Shown: positions 1-8,916, numbered from the stretch's first letter. The stretch: DNA of 64,000 nucleotides from UBA6183 sp943372215 (GCA_943372215.1 CALRXU020000004.1:124001-188000); one strand, 5' to 3'. Numbers and translations: made by a program. Notes: generated from the sequence alone by a model not told the origin.

Positions 1-242
1 TGCTTAACGGAAATGCAACAGGAGCCAAAGCCATTATTGATAATATGAAGCCTGAGGAATTGCAATGGAACCACTACTACCTGCGCGCAGTAATTGGTGC
101 TCGCATGGACAATGCAGAAGTGTTAACCACCAACTTAACCCGTGCCGTGCAATTAAAAGCAGAAGTTCGCCAAATGGCTAAAGAAGATGTGGAGTTTATT
201 AAATACTTCAGCAATCCTGCTTTTGAAGGAGCAATTCGCTAG
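1..242 (+). CDS. C-terminal end of an unidentified protein, 5' end outside the window
   Basis: An open frame runs in from the left edge (frame starting at base 3) and stops at 240-242, giving about 79 residues. The visible part is largely helical (segments such as ELQWNHYYLRAVIGARMDN) with alternating small and hydrophobic residues. This resembles the last helical repeat units of Bacteroidota TPR/OmpA-type proteins, but no motif proves it. The internal ATG at 45 is not needed as a start because the frame is open upstream. A strong terminator follows 24 bases after the stop, so this is the last gene of its transcript. Function is not assigned. Confidence 0.6.
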   Translation, partial: LNGNATGAKAIIDNMKPEELQWNHYYLRAVIGARMDNAEVLTTNLTRAVQLKAEVRQMAKEDVEFIKYFSNPAFEGAIR

Positions 243-265
243 TAGCATTACAAAATACGATTACT

Positions 266-289
266 AAAGGGGCTTAGGCCCCTTTTTTT
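266..289 (+). terminator. Rho-independent terminator after the first gene
   Basis: A GC-rich stem (AAAGGGGC / GCCCCTTT around a short loop) is followed directly by a T-run. It lies between the upstream stop codon and the queA promoter. Confidence 0.85.
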
Positions 290-339
290 ATGCGTCAATC
301 TCCTGAAAAAAGGACAAATATGGGTTTTACATTTATTTT

Positions 340-370
340 CTTGACAAATTCGTAATTAATAGTACCTTCG
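340..370 (+). promoter_or_regulatory. Predicted Bacteroidota-type promoter of queA
   Basis: CTTG at 340-343, a 19-base spacer and TACCTTCG at 363-370 match the Bacteroidota consensus (TTTG, about 19 bases, TAnnTTTG) at most positions. Transcription would start near 377, leaving a leader of about 65 bases before the ATG at 441. Confidence 0.6.
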
Positions 371-440
371 CACCTCGTAAATTTACACTATATTAGGATA
401 AATAGTGCGGTTCTTACAACATAAAACAAACGTATTCTAA

Positions 441-1487
441 ATGAAATTATCGCAATTCAAATTCAACTTCACCGAAAATCTTATTGCTAAACACCCTGCT
501 GATATTCGCCATGAAAGCAAAATGATGGTGCTTGACCGTAAAAAGGGCAAGATAGAACACAAAATTTTTAGCGATATATTGAAGTATTTTGATGATCGCG
601 ATGTGATGATTAATAATAACACCAAGGTTTTTCCTGCGCGTCTTTACGGAAGTAAAGAAAAAACAGGCGCAAAAATTGAAGTGTTTTTGTTGCGTGAGTT
701 AAACAAAGAAATGAAACTGTGGGACGTGTTGGTTGATCCCGCACGTAAAATACGCGTAGGTAATAAGCTTTATTTTGGCGATGACACCTTGGTAGCAGAA
801 GTCGTGGACAATACCACCTCACGCGGACGTACCATTCGCTTTTTATTCGATGGTACAGACGAAGAGTTGTGGAAACTGATTGAAAAATTAGGTGAAATGC
901 CTATTCCGAAATACATGGGGCGCTCAGTTGAGAAGGCCGATAAAGAGCGTTTTCAAACCATATTTGCTAAACATATTGGTGCTGTTAGCCCTCCAAGTGC
1001 TGGTTTGCATTTTACCAAAGAGTTAATGATGCGCATGGAAATTAAAGGCGTAAACTTTACAGAAGTAACGGTTCACAATGGTTTGGGTGCCTTTAGGGCG
1101 GTTGAGGTGGAAGACCTTACCAAACACAAAATGGATAGTGAGTATTTTGATATTCCTTTAGAAACCAGCAAAATTGTAAACAAGGCCCTAGAAGAAAAAA
1201 GAAAGATTTGTGCAGTTGGCTCTTCAGTAATGCGTGCCATCGAGTCTTCCGTTTCTTCTACTAGTCGTTTAAATGTAAACAAGGGTTGGACGGATAAATT
1301 CTTGTTCCCTATGCACGATTTTAAAATTGCCAACGCTATGGTTACCAACTTTCACCCGCCAGAATCAACCTTATTGATGATGAGTGCTGCTTTTGCTGGA
1401 TATGATGAATTGATGGAAGCCTATAACGAAGCTATTAAGAAAAAATACAAGTTTATGGCTTATGGTGATGCCTTGTTAATTATTTAA
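441..1487 (+). CDS. queA: S-adenosylmethionine:tRNA ribosyltransferase-isomerase
   Basis: QueA transfers and isomerises the ribose of S-adenosylmethionine onto 7-aminomethyl-7-deazaguanine at the wobble position of tRNA, forming epoxyqueuosine in the cytoplasm. The 348-residue length is normal for the family. Visible signatures are the N-terminal KHPADIRHESKMMV segment, the family block SPPSAGLHFTKEL near residue 180, HNGLGAFRAVEVEDLTKHKM soon after, and TNFHPPESTLLMM near the C-terminus. The ATG at 441 gives the expected N-terminus and lies about 65 bases downstream of a good promoter. It is followed at once by a strong terminator, so it appears monocistronic. No anomaly was seen. Confidence 0.97.
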   Translation: MKLSQFKFNFTENLIAKHPADIRHESKMMVLDRKKGKIEHKIFSDILKYFDDRDVMINNNTKVFPARLYGSKEKTGAKIEVFLLRELNKEMKLWDVLVDPARKIRVGNKLYFGDDTLVAEVVDNTTSRGRTIRFLFDGTDEELWKLIEKLGEMPIPKYMGRSVEKADKERFQTIFAKHIGAVSPPSAGLHFTKELMMRMEIKGVNFTEVTVHNGLGAFRAVEVEDLTKHKMDSEYFDIPLETSKIVNKALEEKRKICAVGSSVMRAIESSVSSTSRLNVNKGWTDKFLFPMHDFKIANAMVTNFHPPESTLLMMSAAFAGYDELMEAYNEAIKKKYKFMAYGDALLII

Positions 1488-1495
1488 TAATATAC

Positions 1496-1532
1496 AAAAA
1501 AGCCCCTGTTACTTGGTAACAGGGGCTTTTTT
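1496..1532 (+). terminator. Rho-independent terminator of queA
   Basis: A perfect 11-bp stem (GCCCCTGTTAC / GTAACAGGGGC) around a TTG loop is preceded by A-rich sequence and followed by a T-run. It sits directly after the queA stop. Confidence 0.95.
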
Positions 1533-1564
1533 GTGCCCCGTTGTTTAATATTATTTTAATTTAG

Positions 1565-1595
1565 TTGGTTTTTCGTTAATCTATTTTTAACTTTA
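1565..1595 (+). promoter_or_regulatory. Possible promoter of the secreted-protein/csaA pair
   Basis: TTGG at 1565-1568, 19 bases, then TAACTTTA at 1588-1595 fit the Bacteroidota promoter pattern moderately well. The ATG at 1600 would then be almost leaderless, which is common in this phylum. Confidence 0.4.
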
Positions 1596-1599
1596 GTGC

Positions 1600-2133
1600 A
1601 TGAAAAAATTAGGGTTAAGCATTTGTTTATTGTGGTGTTGTGTAGCTGCTTATGCGGGCAACAATGATAGTTTAAAGGTGAATATAAAAAAGAGTACCAT
1701 TAGTATAGGCTCTATGGTTATTCAGCCGCAAACGCCCATAAGCAAAGTCATTGCGGCTTTGGGTAAGCCAAGTCGCATCCTGTCTGTTGCCAAAATGGAA
1801 CGGGTGTTTATTTATGATAGCCTGGGCTTAACTTTTGAAATTGGTAAAAATGCTGAAAAAAAAGTTGAGCGCATTACCGTATCATTTAACCCCAAAGGCA
1901 ATAACCGCATTGCACAGATGCCATACAAAGGTGTGGTGGTGATGGATGGTTTGCGAGTAACACCTGCAACCACATCTGTTCAAGTGGCACAAAAAACGCC
2001 CATCAAGGATTTTAATTGTTTCTCTACCATTTGCTCCTCAGTGGTATCAAAAGTAATGCTTAACCTAAATATGGATTTTACTGATGAGAAACAGGATAAA
2101 CTCATGGACCTGATTTTTATTCTGAAACATTAA
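1600..2133 (+). CDS. Secreted or periplasmic hypothetical protein
   Basis: The protein has 177 residues and a clear signal peptide (MKKLGLSICLLWCCVAAYAG, cleavage after AYA). The mature part opens with a short strand-rich segment (ISIGSMVIQPQTPISKVIAALGKPSRI) and a predicted two-layer fold containing VFIYDSLGLTFEIG. That start resembles small SmpA/BamE-like or DUF7738-like domains where a loop TPISKVIAALGKP precedes strands, but this is a guess from pattern only. Two cysteines late in the chain (CFSTIC) could form a disulfide. The csaA-like gene begins 2 bases after its stop, so the two are probably co-transcribed. I do not recognise a specific function. Confidence 0.8.
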   Translation: MKKLGLSICLLWCCVAAYAGNNDSLKVNIKKSTISIGSMVIQPQTPISKVIAALGKPSRILSVAKMERVFIYDSLGLTFEIGKNAEKKVERITVSFNPKGNNRIAQMPYKGVVVMDGLRVTPATTSVQVAQKTPIKDFNCFSTICSSVVSKVMLNLNMDFTDEKQDKLMDLIFILKH

Positions 2134-2135
2134 AT

Positions 2136-2474
2136 ATGGAGCAAGTTGATTTTTCGGTATTTCAGCAATTGGATATCAGGCTAGGCACTATTGTTGAAAC
2201 CAAACCATTTGTTGGGGCCATTAAACCCGCTTATCAGTTGTTGATTGATTTTGGTTCAGAGGTTGGCTTAAAAAAATCATCAGCACAATTAACCAGGCTA
2301 TACAACGCAGAAGACCTTATTGGCAAACAAGTGTTGGCTGTGGTTAATTTTAAACCCAAACAAATAGCCAATTTTATCAGTGAATGTTTGGTATTGGGCG
2401 TAACCGGAAGCCATGGAGAGGTGGTGTTACTAACCGTTGATAAACCTGCACCAAATGGCTTACCCGTGGCCTAA
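2136..2474 (+). CDS. csaA: CsaA-type tRNA-binding/chaperone domain protein
   Basis: This 112-residue protein is a single OB-fold tRNA-binding domain like Bacillus CsaA and E. coli YgjH. The opening DFSVFQQLDIRLGTIVET is the characteristic first strand pair of the EMAP/MetRS-C type OB fold. The later VVNFKPKQIANFISECLVLG and PNGLPVA segments match the dimer-interface part of CsaA. CsaA has been described as a chaperone-like protein with tRNA affinity. The gene follows the secreted hypothetical by 2 bases. Its last codons overlap the convergent HsdR-N gene by 4 bases. Confidence 0.88.
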   Translation: MEQVDFSVFQQLDIRLGTIVETKPFVGAIKPAYQLLIDFGSEVGLKKSSAQLTRLYNAEDLIGKQVLAVVNFKPKQIANFISECLVLGVTGSHGEVVLLTVDKPAPNGLPVA

Positions 2475-2920
2475 TCAAATGGAAAAACAGGCAAATAATC
2501 CCTGATTTGGTAGGTGCTAAAATCAGCAGCATAAGAGCATGTAAATAAGGCAATGCCATTGGTAACCACCAGATGTTTTACATTTAACGTTTTATTGTAC
2601 ACTGCCGCCTGCTCAAAAGTGCCTTCATTTACGGGCATATTGGGTGCTTTGCACTCAGCCAGTAAAAGGGGAAATCCATCAGGGTGATAAACCAATATGT
2701 CAAATCTTTTTTGGCGGCCATGCACCAACAACCCTTTTTCCACAGCCATTAATGCAGGCGAACACCCCCCAGCGGCAATTAAATGATGCACCAGATGCTG
2801 CCTCACCCATTCTTCGGGAGTAAGTGCCACATACTTTTTGCGGATAATGTCGAAAATATAATTTCTCTTTTCATCCTTTTTAATAGTAAAATTGTATGTA
2901 GGAAAATTAAGCTGCATCAA
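2471..2920 (-). CDS. Orphan type I restriction HsdR N-terminal (PD-(D/E)xK) domain protein
   Basis: The whole 149-residue protein corresponds to the N-terminal nuclease domain of HsdR (HSDR_N). A PD-(D/E)xK core is readable: D74 in RFDILVYHPDG, then E89 and K91 in LLLAECKAP, with upstream helices carrying EEWVRQHLVHHLI. No helicase domain or hsdM/hsdS partner is present, so this is a stand-alone nuclease-like protein. It is found widely in Bacteroidota next to holA, as here, where holA diverges from it 16 bases away. The biological role is unknown. The ATG at 2920 gives the natural start, with a second ATG one codon in. Confidence 0.85.
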   Translation of the reverse strand: MMQLNFPTYNFTIKKDEKRNYIFDIIRKKYVALTPEEWVRQHLVHHLIAAGGCSPALMAVEKGLLVHGRQKRFDILVYHPDGFPLLLAECKAPNMPVNEGTFEQAAVYNKTLNVKHLVVTNGIALFTCSYAADFSTYQIRDYLPVFPFD

Positions 2921-2936
2921 TTAACAAATAAAAGCA

Positions 2937-3944
2937 ATGGCTGCCGAAAATACAGCAAGTTTTAGCAATATCTTATCTGGTCTTAAATCCAGAAAGTTTG
3001 CGCCTGTATATTTTTTATATGGGGCCGAGCATTTTTATATTGATGAGTTGAGCCAATTTGCCGAACAACACATTTTAAACGAAGGGGAGAAAGGGTTTAA
3101 CCAAACCATCCTTTACGGCAAAGAAACGGATGCCGCTACCATCATCAATACGGCAAAACGTTTTCCCATGATGTCAGATTACCAGCTGATTATTGTAAAA
3201 GAGGCGCAAAATATCCGCAATTTGGATGAGTTGGAAGCGTATTTTGAAAAACCAGTGCCCAGTACCATTTTGGTGTTTTGTTACAAAAAAGACAAACTGG
3301 ATAAACGTACCAAGGTTTACAAAGCCTTAACCAAACATGTGGTTTTTGAATCGAAAAAATTATATGATAATGAACTTGCACCTTGGATTGAAAAGTATTT
3401 GAAAGACCGAGGGTTTAGCATTAGCACCAAAAGTGCCAACCTGATTGCAGATAGTTTAGGAAGTGATTTGGGTAAAATTGCCAATGAGTTGGAAAAACTC
3501 ATCATTAACAAGGATGGCGATAAACAAATTACAGATACGGATGTGGAACTAAAAATTGGCATCAGCAAAGAGTTTAATATTTTTGAGTTGATTGGTGCCG
3601 TTGCACTTAAAAACAGTGGTAGGGCCATGCACATTGCACACCATATGGGTAAAAGCAAGGAGTTTAGCATTATAGCGGCCATCATTAACCTCAATAATTT
3701 TTTCAGCAAGGCCTATATGGTTAAGCAGAGCAATATTAAAGATCAAGGGCAATTGCAACGCCAATATGGCTTAAATTATTACCAAGCCAAGGATTATGTA
3801 AATGCGGCCGGACGTTACAGTGCTGATGAGTTGGAGCGTTGTATCCGCATTTTGCATGAGTACGATTTAAAAAGCAAAGGGGTGAACAATGCTTCGGCTA
3901 CTCCAGACGAGTTACTGAAGGAAATTTTGTTGCGTATCCTTTAG
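2937..3944 (+). CDS. holA: DNA polymerase III delta subunit
   Basis: HolA is the delta subunit of the clamp-loader complex that opens the beta clamp and loads it at primed sites. The 335-residue protein has the typical N-terminal RecA-like, degenerate ATPase fold with APVYFLYGAEHFYIDELS near residue 24, where the family normally has a YL.GED-type block. IIVKEAQNIRNLDELEAY follows, and a C-terminal helical collar domain ends in DELLKEILLRIL. Start choice: the ATG at 2937 gives the short N-terminal tail expected. It is divergent from the HsdR-N gene with only 16 bases between them, so the two must share a compact promoter region. Confidence 0.93.
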   Translation: MAAENTASFSNILSGLKSRKFAPVYFLYGAEHFYIDELSQFAEQHILNEGEKGFNQTILYGKETDAATIINTAKRFPMMSDYQLIIVKEAQNIRNLDELEAYFEKPVPSTILVFCYKKDKLDKRTKVYKALTKHVVFESKKLYDNELAPWIEKYLKDRGFSISTKSANLIADSLGSDLGKIANELEKLIINKDGDKQITDTDVELKIGISKEFNIFELIGAVALKNSGRAMHIAHHMGKSKEFSIIAAIINLNNFFSKAYMVKQSNIKDQGQLQRQYGLNYYQAKDYVNAAGRYSADELERCIRILHEYDLKSKGVNNASATPDELLKEILLRIL

Positions 3945-4176
3945 CCAACAACCATCATTCCGCTTTCTCACCACCTTTATTTTATATTTATGTTGTTGGC
4001 AAATAATGTTGCCTAGTGGTATTGGGTTATACGCATCAAACTGGTATACACGGTTGCAACTGATGTAAAAAGCAAGAGAGACAAGACCTAACAGGCTATT
4101 GATGTGTGGTTTTTTAAAAAGAATTTTGCATTGTACAAAACATAGTTAAATTAGCAAAAACTTAACTGAACAGATT

Positions 4177-5751
4177 ATGGGATTATTTTCAACCAAAAAT
4201 ATAGCCAACCTTATTAAGGAGTCAGAATCGCACCAATTAAAAAGAACACTGGGCGCAGCCAATTTGGTGGCTTTGGGTGTTGGTGCCATTATTGGTGCTG
4301 GATTATTTGTAAGAACAGCCGCAGCCGCAGCTGACGCTTCTGGTTCGGCTGTTACCTTATCATTTGTAGTGGCAGCTATCGGTTGTGCTTTTGCAGGGTT
4401 GTGTTATGCAGAGTTTGCTGCCATGATACCCATTGCAGGAAGCGCATATGCCTATAGTTATGTAACCATGGGTGAGTTGGTGGCTTGGATTATTGGTTGG
4501 GCTTTAATTATGGAATATGCATTAGGAGCAGCTACGGTAAGTATTGCCTGGAGCGAATACCTAAATAATTTGCTTGGGGGAGCCATTCCATATGAATGGT
4601 GCCACAGTCCTTTTGAGAGCCTGCATAAAGTGAATGCAGAAACCTTAGGCGCATTTACTTCCTTTAACCCATCTTGGGCCGCATTGGTAAAAAACAATGA
4701 GTTGCTGCTAACAGATGAAATGATGGGAACTTTACCTGCAACGCTTAGTCAACTGGTGCAAACCACCAGCGGGTTTATGAATTTGCCTGCATTAATTGTG
4801 TTACTGGTAATCACCTTAATTTTAATACGTGGTACGCAGGAAAGTGCGGTGGTAAATGCCATTATTGTATTTGTAAAGGTGGCCATTGTGTTGCTGTTTA
4901 TTGGCATTGGCTGGCAATACATTAACCCCGCTAACCACACCCCTTACATGATTCCAGAAGGAACCATTGGCCATGAAGGATTTTTTAAATGGGGATGGGG
5001 TGGCGTAATTGGCGGTGCAGGTATTGTATTTTTTGCGTTTATCGGTTTTGACGCGGTGAGTACGGCTGCGCAAGAGGCTAAAAATCCCAAGAGGGATATG
5101 CCTATTGGTATTTTAGGATCGTTGGTGGTATGTACCATTTTATACATTTTATTTGGCCATGTGCTTACAGGTGTAGCCAACTGGCAAGAGTTTAAAACAG
5201 CAGGTAAAGAAGCCTCAGTGGTGTATACCATACAAAACTACATGCCAGGTTACCAGTGGTTGGCTACCAGTGTAACGGTGGCAATTTTGGCCGGATTTAG
5301 TTCAGTTATTTTGGTGATGTTAATGGGCCAAAGCAGGGTGTTTTTTAGCATGAGCAATGATGGCTTGATGCCAAAAGCATTTAGCGAGTTGCATCCTAAA
5401 TTTAAAACACCTTATAAAGCAAACCTTATTTTATTTGTATTTGTAGGATTGTTTGCCGCTTTTGTGCCAGGCAGCGTGGCTGGCGATTTAACCAGTTTCG
5501 GTACCTTGTTTGCATTTGTATTGGTGAGTGCAGGTGTATGGATTATGCGGGTAAAATCGCCAAACATTGAACGGCCATTTAAAACCCCATTGGTGCCATT
5601 GGTGCCTATTTTAGGGGTGTTGGTGTGTACGTTAATGATTGTTGCCCTAGACGCACAAACCTTGAAGGTGGCCATGTTGTGGATGATTTTTGGGTTGGTG
5701 GTGTATTTTGCTTATGGCAAACGCAACAGCAAACTCAATGGCACACCCTAA
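4177..5751 (+). CDS. APC-family amino acid permease (cationic amino acid transporter type)
   Basis: A 524-residue inner-membrane protein with about 12-14 hydrophobic segments. The substrate-binding motif of the APC superfamily is visible in the first membrane segment (GVGAIIGAGLF, residues 35-45), preceded by the amphipathic HQLKRTLGAAN lead-in typical of YfnA/CAT transporters. A loop with FDAVSTAAQEAKNPKRDMP is the strongly conserved APC block between segments 6 and 7. It probably imports basic or neutral amino acids by proton coupling. The roughly 230 bases upstream hold no gene. It ends 6 bases before the convergent FAD oxidoreductase, and a metabolic link between the two is possible but unproven. 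Confidence 0.92.
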   Translation: MGLFSTKNIANLIKESESHQLKRTLGAANLVALGVGAIIGAGLFVRTAAAAADASGSAVTLSFVVAAIGCAFAGLCYAEFAAMIPIAGSAYAYSYVTMGELVAWIIGWALIMEYALGAATVSIAWSEYLNNLLGGAIPYEWCHSPFESLHKVNAETLGAFTSFNPSWAALVKNNELLLTDEMMGTLPATLSQLVQTTSGFMNLPALIVLLVITLILIRGTQESAVVNAIIVFVKVAIVLLFIGIGWQYINPANHTPYMIPEGTIGHEGFFKWGWGGVIGGAGIVFFAFIGFDAVSTAAQEAKNPKRDMPIGILGSLVVCTILYILFGHVLTGVANWQEFKTAGKEASVVYTIQNYMPGYQWLATSVTVAILAGFSSVILVMLMGQSRVFFSMSNDGLMPKAFSELHPKFKTPYKANLILFVFVGLFAAFVPGSVAGDLTSFGTLFAFVLVSAGVWIMRVKSPNIERPFKTPLVPLVPILGVLVCTLMIVALDAQTLKVAMLWMIFGLVVYFAYGKRNSKLNGTP

Positions 5752-5757
5752 CGCTTC

Positions 5758-6894
5758 TTAGGTAGTTTTACCCAACAATAAATCGGATAATTCATCGGCT
5801 ATTTTACTGGCCAATGCTATGCCCATGCCGTTTAGCCTTGCTCCAACAACCACACTTTCATTTACCCGTTTAACCAAGGGTGTTTTGCGCTGGTTAAATG
5901 CCATTATGCCACTCCAACGGTGTTCAATGGTATACTTGGTATCAGGTAAAATCATTTCTTCTAAGAAGTAATCCAGTTGGTGTTGTATGCGCTCGTTTAG
6001 GGCAAACTCCGTGGTGGTTTCTGTTTCCATATCCAAGTTACGGCCTCCGCCAAAAATAACGCGGTTGCCAAAATTCCTAAAATAGTAATAGCCCTCATCA
6101 AACTGGAAAATACCCTTAAAGTTTAGGTTGGGAATAGGGGAGGTGCAAAGCACTTGCCCGCGGCCAGGAGTAATTTCTTCATCGGGCAAAAACTGTTTGG
6201 TAAAGGCATTGGTGCAAATGGCGGCCTGTGCCGCTTTAAAGGAGATGGTGTCTCGGCCTTGTGTGCACAGTACTTCTACACCATTAGTATTGGTGTTGAT
6301 GGCTGTAACAGTGGCTCCAGTGAGTATACGTATTTGTAAAATGCCTGCATAATTCAACAAGGTGCTCATCATTTTTCCAGTATCAATTTGTCCCTCAAAT
6401 GGGTTAAACACCAGTTGATGTACCATGTCGGGATTAAAGCCAAATTGGGATATGAATTGTGGAGCAGCATAAAACACTTGTTTTTTAAACAAGGGTTGCA
6501 AGATGGTATTGAGGGTGTTCAATTGTTCTTCTACCAATCCTTTTTCATGGAGCAATAGTTCAAATCCACCGTGGTTTACAAAATCAATGTGTTCATCACC
6601 CAGGCGTTTTCGCAATAAAAACAAACCCACCCAGCGGTCTTCAATCAGCTTTAAAAAAGCCGCCTCACCTAGGCGTTGGTAGTCGGCCCATTTTTCGGTG
6701 TAAGAGCCAATGCAGGCAAACCCTGCATTTTTGGTACTGGCTCCGGCAGGCAGCAATCCTTTTTCCAGCAATAAAATTTGTGCCTTCGGATTTTTTTCTT
6801 TCAGCGCACAGGCTGTACTCAGGCCCGTAATGCCTCCACCAATTACCACATAATCATAGTGTACAAACGAGTTGTGTTCCCAAAAACTAAGCAT
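5758..6894 (-). CDS. FAD-dependent oxidoreductase (DAO/glycine oxidase family)
   Basis: The 378-residue protein is a member of the D-amino-acid oxidase/glycine oxidase (DAO) fold. The dinucleotide-binding glycine motif is at residues 17-26 (VIGGGITGLS), followed by the acidic end of the second strand (LLLEKG). The substrate-side part carries GQIDTGKMM and the flavin-contact region TPGRGQVLCTSPI. The C-terminal GARLNGMGIALASKIADEL is the second FAD-binding block. It should oxidise a C-N bond of an amine or amino acid; the substrate cannot be read from sequence. It lacks a signal peptide. It converges on the amino-acid permease with a 6-base gap. Confidence 0.88.
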   Translation of the reverse strand: MLSFWEHNSFVHYDYVVIGGGITGLSTACALKEKNPKAQILLLEKGLLPAGASTKNAGFACIGSYTEKWADYQRLGEAAFLKLIEDRWVGLFLLRKRLGDEHIDFVNHGGFELLLHEKGLVEEQLNTLNTILQPLFKKQVFYAAPQFISQFGFNPDMVHQLVFNPFEGQIDTGKMMSTLLNYAGILQIRILTGATVTAINTNTNGVEVLCTQGRDTISFKAAQAAICTNAFTKQFLPDEEITPGRGQVLCTSPIPNLNFKGIFQFDEGYYYFRNFGNRVIFGGGRNLDMETETTTEFALNERIQHQLDYFLEEMILPDTKYTIEHRWSGIMAFNQRKTPLVKRVNESVVVGARLNGMGIALASKIADELSDLLLGKTT

Positions 6895-7226
6895 GGCTTA
6901 AATTAAATAAAATTCAATATAAGGCTTGTTGGGATGATTTGGTATTAAAATAGATAAATTGGGGATTAATGTGTGTTATTCTTCTTTATACCTTTCGCAA
7001 ATTTGTTTTTCATTTAAATTTTTATGAATATACAACCTCTTCGAGGTTGCCACATATCAATTCTTTTCGGTTTTTATTTGTTCAACGGATTCTACCAATG
7101 TTTTATTAACTTCCAAAAAAAATTGGATGTAGTTAAATGATTCAAAATATACAGGCTAAATTTTTACACATAAGCATAAACTTTGTGAGAGCCATTTTTG
7201 CTTGTTGTAGACAATCTTCAAACACC
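6895..7226 (+). other. Intergenic region with one perfect hairpin
   Basis: There is no credible gene in these 332 bases. The only structure seen is a 7-bp perfect hairpin at 7033-7049 (CAACCTC TTC GAGGTTG), without a T-tract, so it is a REP-like palindrome rather than a terminator. The promoter of the minus-strand oxidoreductase should lie in the right half of 6895-6960. Confidence 0.5.
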
Positions 7227-8282
7227 TTAAAAAGACTCCCCAAACGACACATAAAAACCATTATTGTTTCCGCTTCCAATGGCATAATCAAAACGCAAAT
7301 TGGTGTTGTCTTTTTTATCTACTTTAAAGCGAATGCCTAAGCCATAATTGTACTTGATGTGTTTTGTGGTGAAAGGGTGCTGAGCGGAGTAGAGTGTTGA
7401 TAAGCCTCCAAATGTGGCCAATCCCAAACGGCCAACAACAGGTAATCTAAACTCCGTTTGCCAGGTGCTTAAATGTTGGTCGCGGTACCTGCCGTAATAA
7501 TAGCCTCTCACCAATTTATCACCACCTAAAAAGGCATAATCAAAAAATGGGGGAGTGCCAATGGTAAAATCATTAACCATGCGGTTTGCCCAAGTAAATT
7601 TATTGTGCCATGTTTTGTAATAACGCATGTCGAGGGTAAGTTCCCAATAGTTGGCGCGTGCAATATTATAGGTTCCGTTGCCAAATATATATAGCCCTTT
7701 GGTTGGCGTAAGCAAGTTGTTTCTGGTGTCTTTTAGTACGGTGTACCCTATGCCAAAGGTTGAAGCCGCAACCAATTCTTGATACATAATTTCATCCGAT
7801 TTTGGTTGGATATTGGTATAGTTGATGTATTTTAAATTGAAGCCACTAAATAGCTTATTGCCCATTTTTTTTAGCATGGAAGCTTCTATTAAAAGGCGAT
7901 TGCTGTTAAACACCAGTTTGTTTTGTGCAGGAGTGGTTGGCCCTATGCCATAATACAAATCAGGGAATTTGGAGTAATGAATAAGCCCTTTGGTAAACCA
8001 TTTTTCTTCTTTAAAAAAGTAGTTCCAACCACTTTCTAGAATGAGTTGTTTGTTCCAAGTGTAGTTAAATTCCAATTTAGCGTTGGAAGTACGGGTAGTC
8101 GAATCAGGGTGTAAATTAAATGTAAACAAGGTAACCGCTCCAATATACGTTTTGGTTTCAGGTGAATAGCCAATGGCTGGTATGGGCAGTATTTTTAATT
8201 TTTTTGTTTGGGTTGAATCCTGACCCATAACAGCATAAGCAGCGGATAAAATCAGCAGTAGCGCAATTGCAACCTTACGCAT
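7227..8282 (-). CDS. Omp85/BamA-type outer-membrane beta-barrel protein without POTRA domains
   Basis: The 351-residue protein starts with a signal peptide (AYAVMGQ region) and then consists of alternating amphipathic strands to the C-terminal phenylalanine (YVSFGESF). The Omp85 signature loop is present near residue 255: GGDKLVRGYYYGRYRDQ, with the conserved VRGY in the barrel interior. The whole chain is only long enough for a 16-strand barrel, with no room for POTRA repeats, like the BamA/TamA-related surface antigen family seen in Bacteroidota. The role is unknown; candidates are lipid or protein insertion. It overlaps the VTT gene upstream by 8 bases and is likely translated with it. Confidence 0.85.
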   Translation of the reverse strand: MRKVAIALLLILSAAYAVMGQDSTQTKKLKILPIPAIGYSPETKTYIGAVTLFTFNLHPDSTTRTSNAKLEFNYTWNKQLILESGWNYFFKEEKWFTKGLIHYSKFPDLYYGIGPTTPAQNKLVFNSNRLLIEASMLKKMGNKLFSGFNLKYINYTNIQPKSDEIMYQELVAASTFGIGYTVLKDTRNNLLTPTKGLYIFGNGTYNIARANYWELTLDMRYYKTWHNKFTWANRMVNDFTIGTPPFFDYAFLGGDKLVRGYYYGRYRDQHLSTWQTEFRLPVVGRLGLATFGGLSTLYSAQHPFTTKHIKYNYGLGIRFKVDKKDNTNLRFDYAIGSGNNNGFYVSFGESF

Positions 8283-8910
8283 GCTTTACATTAATATTTT
8301 GGAGTTTAAGCAAATAGGCTTTTCCGAAAAACCAAAAAGCGGCTGATACCAGCAAGGATAGCCCAAAAGAAAGCAAGAAGTTGTTGCTATTGTATCCAGC
8401 GTGGCCAAAAATGGCATACAACAAACACAACGGGATGTACCCAATTAAATTGAGTAATAAGTAAGGTTTAAATGGCATTTTATTGTACCCGCAAACTACA
8501 CAAATGCTTTCAGCCAGTATTGGAACACCTCTTGTTATTAAAATAGCCAAGGCTCCATATTTTTGCAGAAAAAGTTTGGCACGTTCTTCCCCGTTTGCTT
8601 TTACCCCCATGGAAGTAAGTTTACCCAGGTAGTAGCCAATAACCGATCCCAATAATAAAGCAACCAATGATACCAGTGAACCTCCGATGATGCCCAACAC
8701 ATACCCATTCATGTACATCACAATACTTGAAGGGACGGGCAATAGAATATCGGCTGAAAGTATAAAAAAACTCACCAGCGCAAACTGCCATTGGTACTGT
8801 TCCAGGTTGTTGAGGATGTGCGTAAATTGCATTTCTAAGCTATCGTAAGCCATAAATACAATAATCACTAATAGTAAAGAAACGACAAAAGGATACCAAA
8901 TACTTTTCAT
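8275..8910 (-). CDS. VTT-domain (TVP38/TMEM64, DedA-like) membrane protein
   Basis: The protein has 211 residues and about five membrane segments. The VTT/SNARE-associated core is recognisable from LPVPSSIVMYMNGYVLGIIGGSL, followed by a re-entrant GSVIGYYLGKL segment and FLQKYGALAILITRGVPILAESICVVCGYNKM, the conserved R-x-x-P part of the family. Relatives are lipid scramblases or lipid-carrier recycling proteins of the inner membrane. The gene precedes and overlaps the Omp85-like gene, which suggests a shared envelope-lipid role; this is inference. It begins 6 bases after the VOC gene, so 10447 to 7227 may be one transcript. Confidence 0.85.
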   Translation of the reverse strand: MKSIWYPFVVSLLLVIIVFMAYDSLEMQFTHILNNLEQYQWQFALVSFFILSADILLPVPSSIVMYMNGYVLGIIGGSLVSLVALLLGSVIGYYLGKLTSMGVKANGEERAKLFLQKYGALAILITRGVPILAESICVVCGYNKMPFKPYLLLNLIGYIPLCLLYAIFGHAGYNSNNFLLSFGLSLLVSAAFWFFGKAYLLKLQNINVKHA

Positions 8911-8916
8911 AACTCT

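Noticed and set aside
5758..6894. FAD oxidoreductase as VioA partner of the VioB-like pair
   Set aside because: It is 3.5 kb away with other genes between, on a separate transcript, and belongs to the DAO/glycine oxidase group rather than a clear tryptophan oxidase.
7033..7049. Perfect hairpin CAACCTC/GAGGTTG as a terminator
   Set aside because: No T-tract follows on either strand. It is treated as a REP-like palindrome only.
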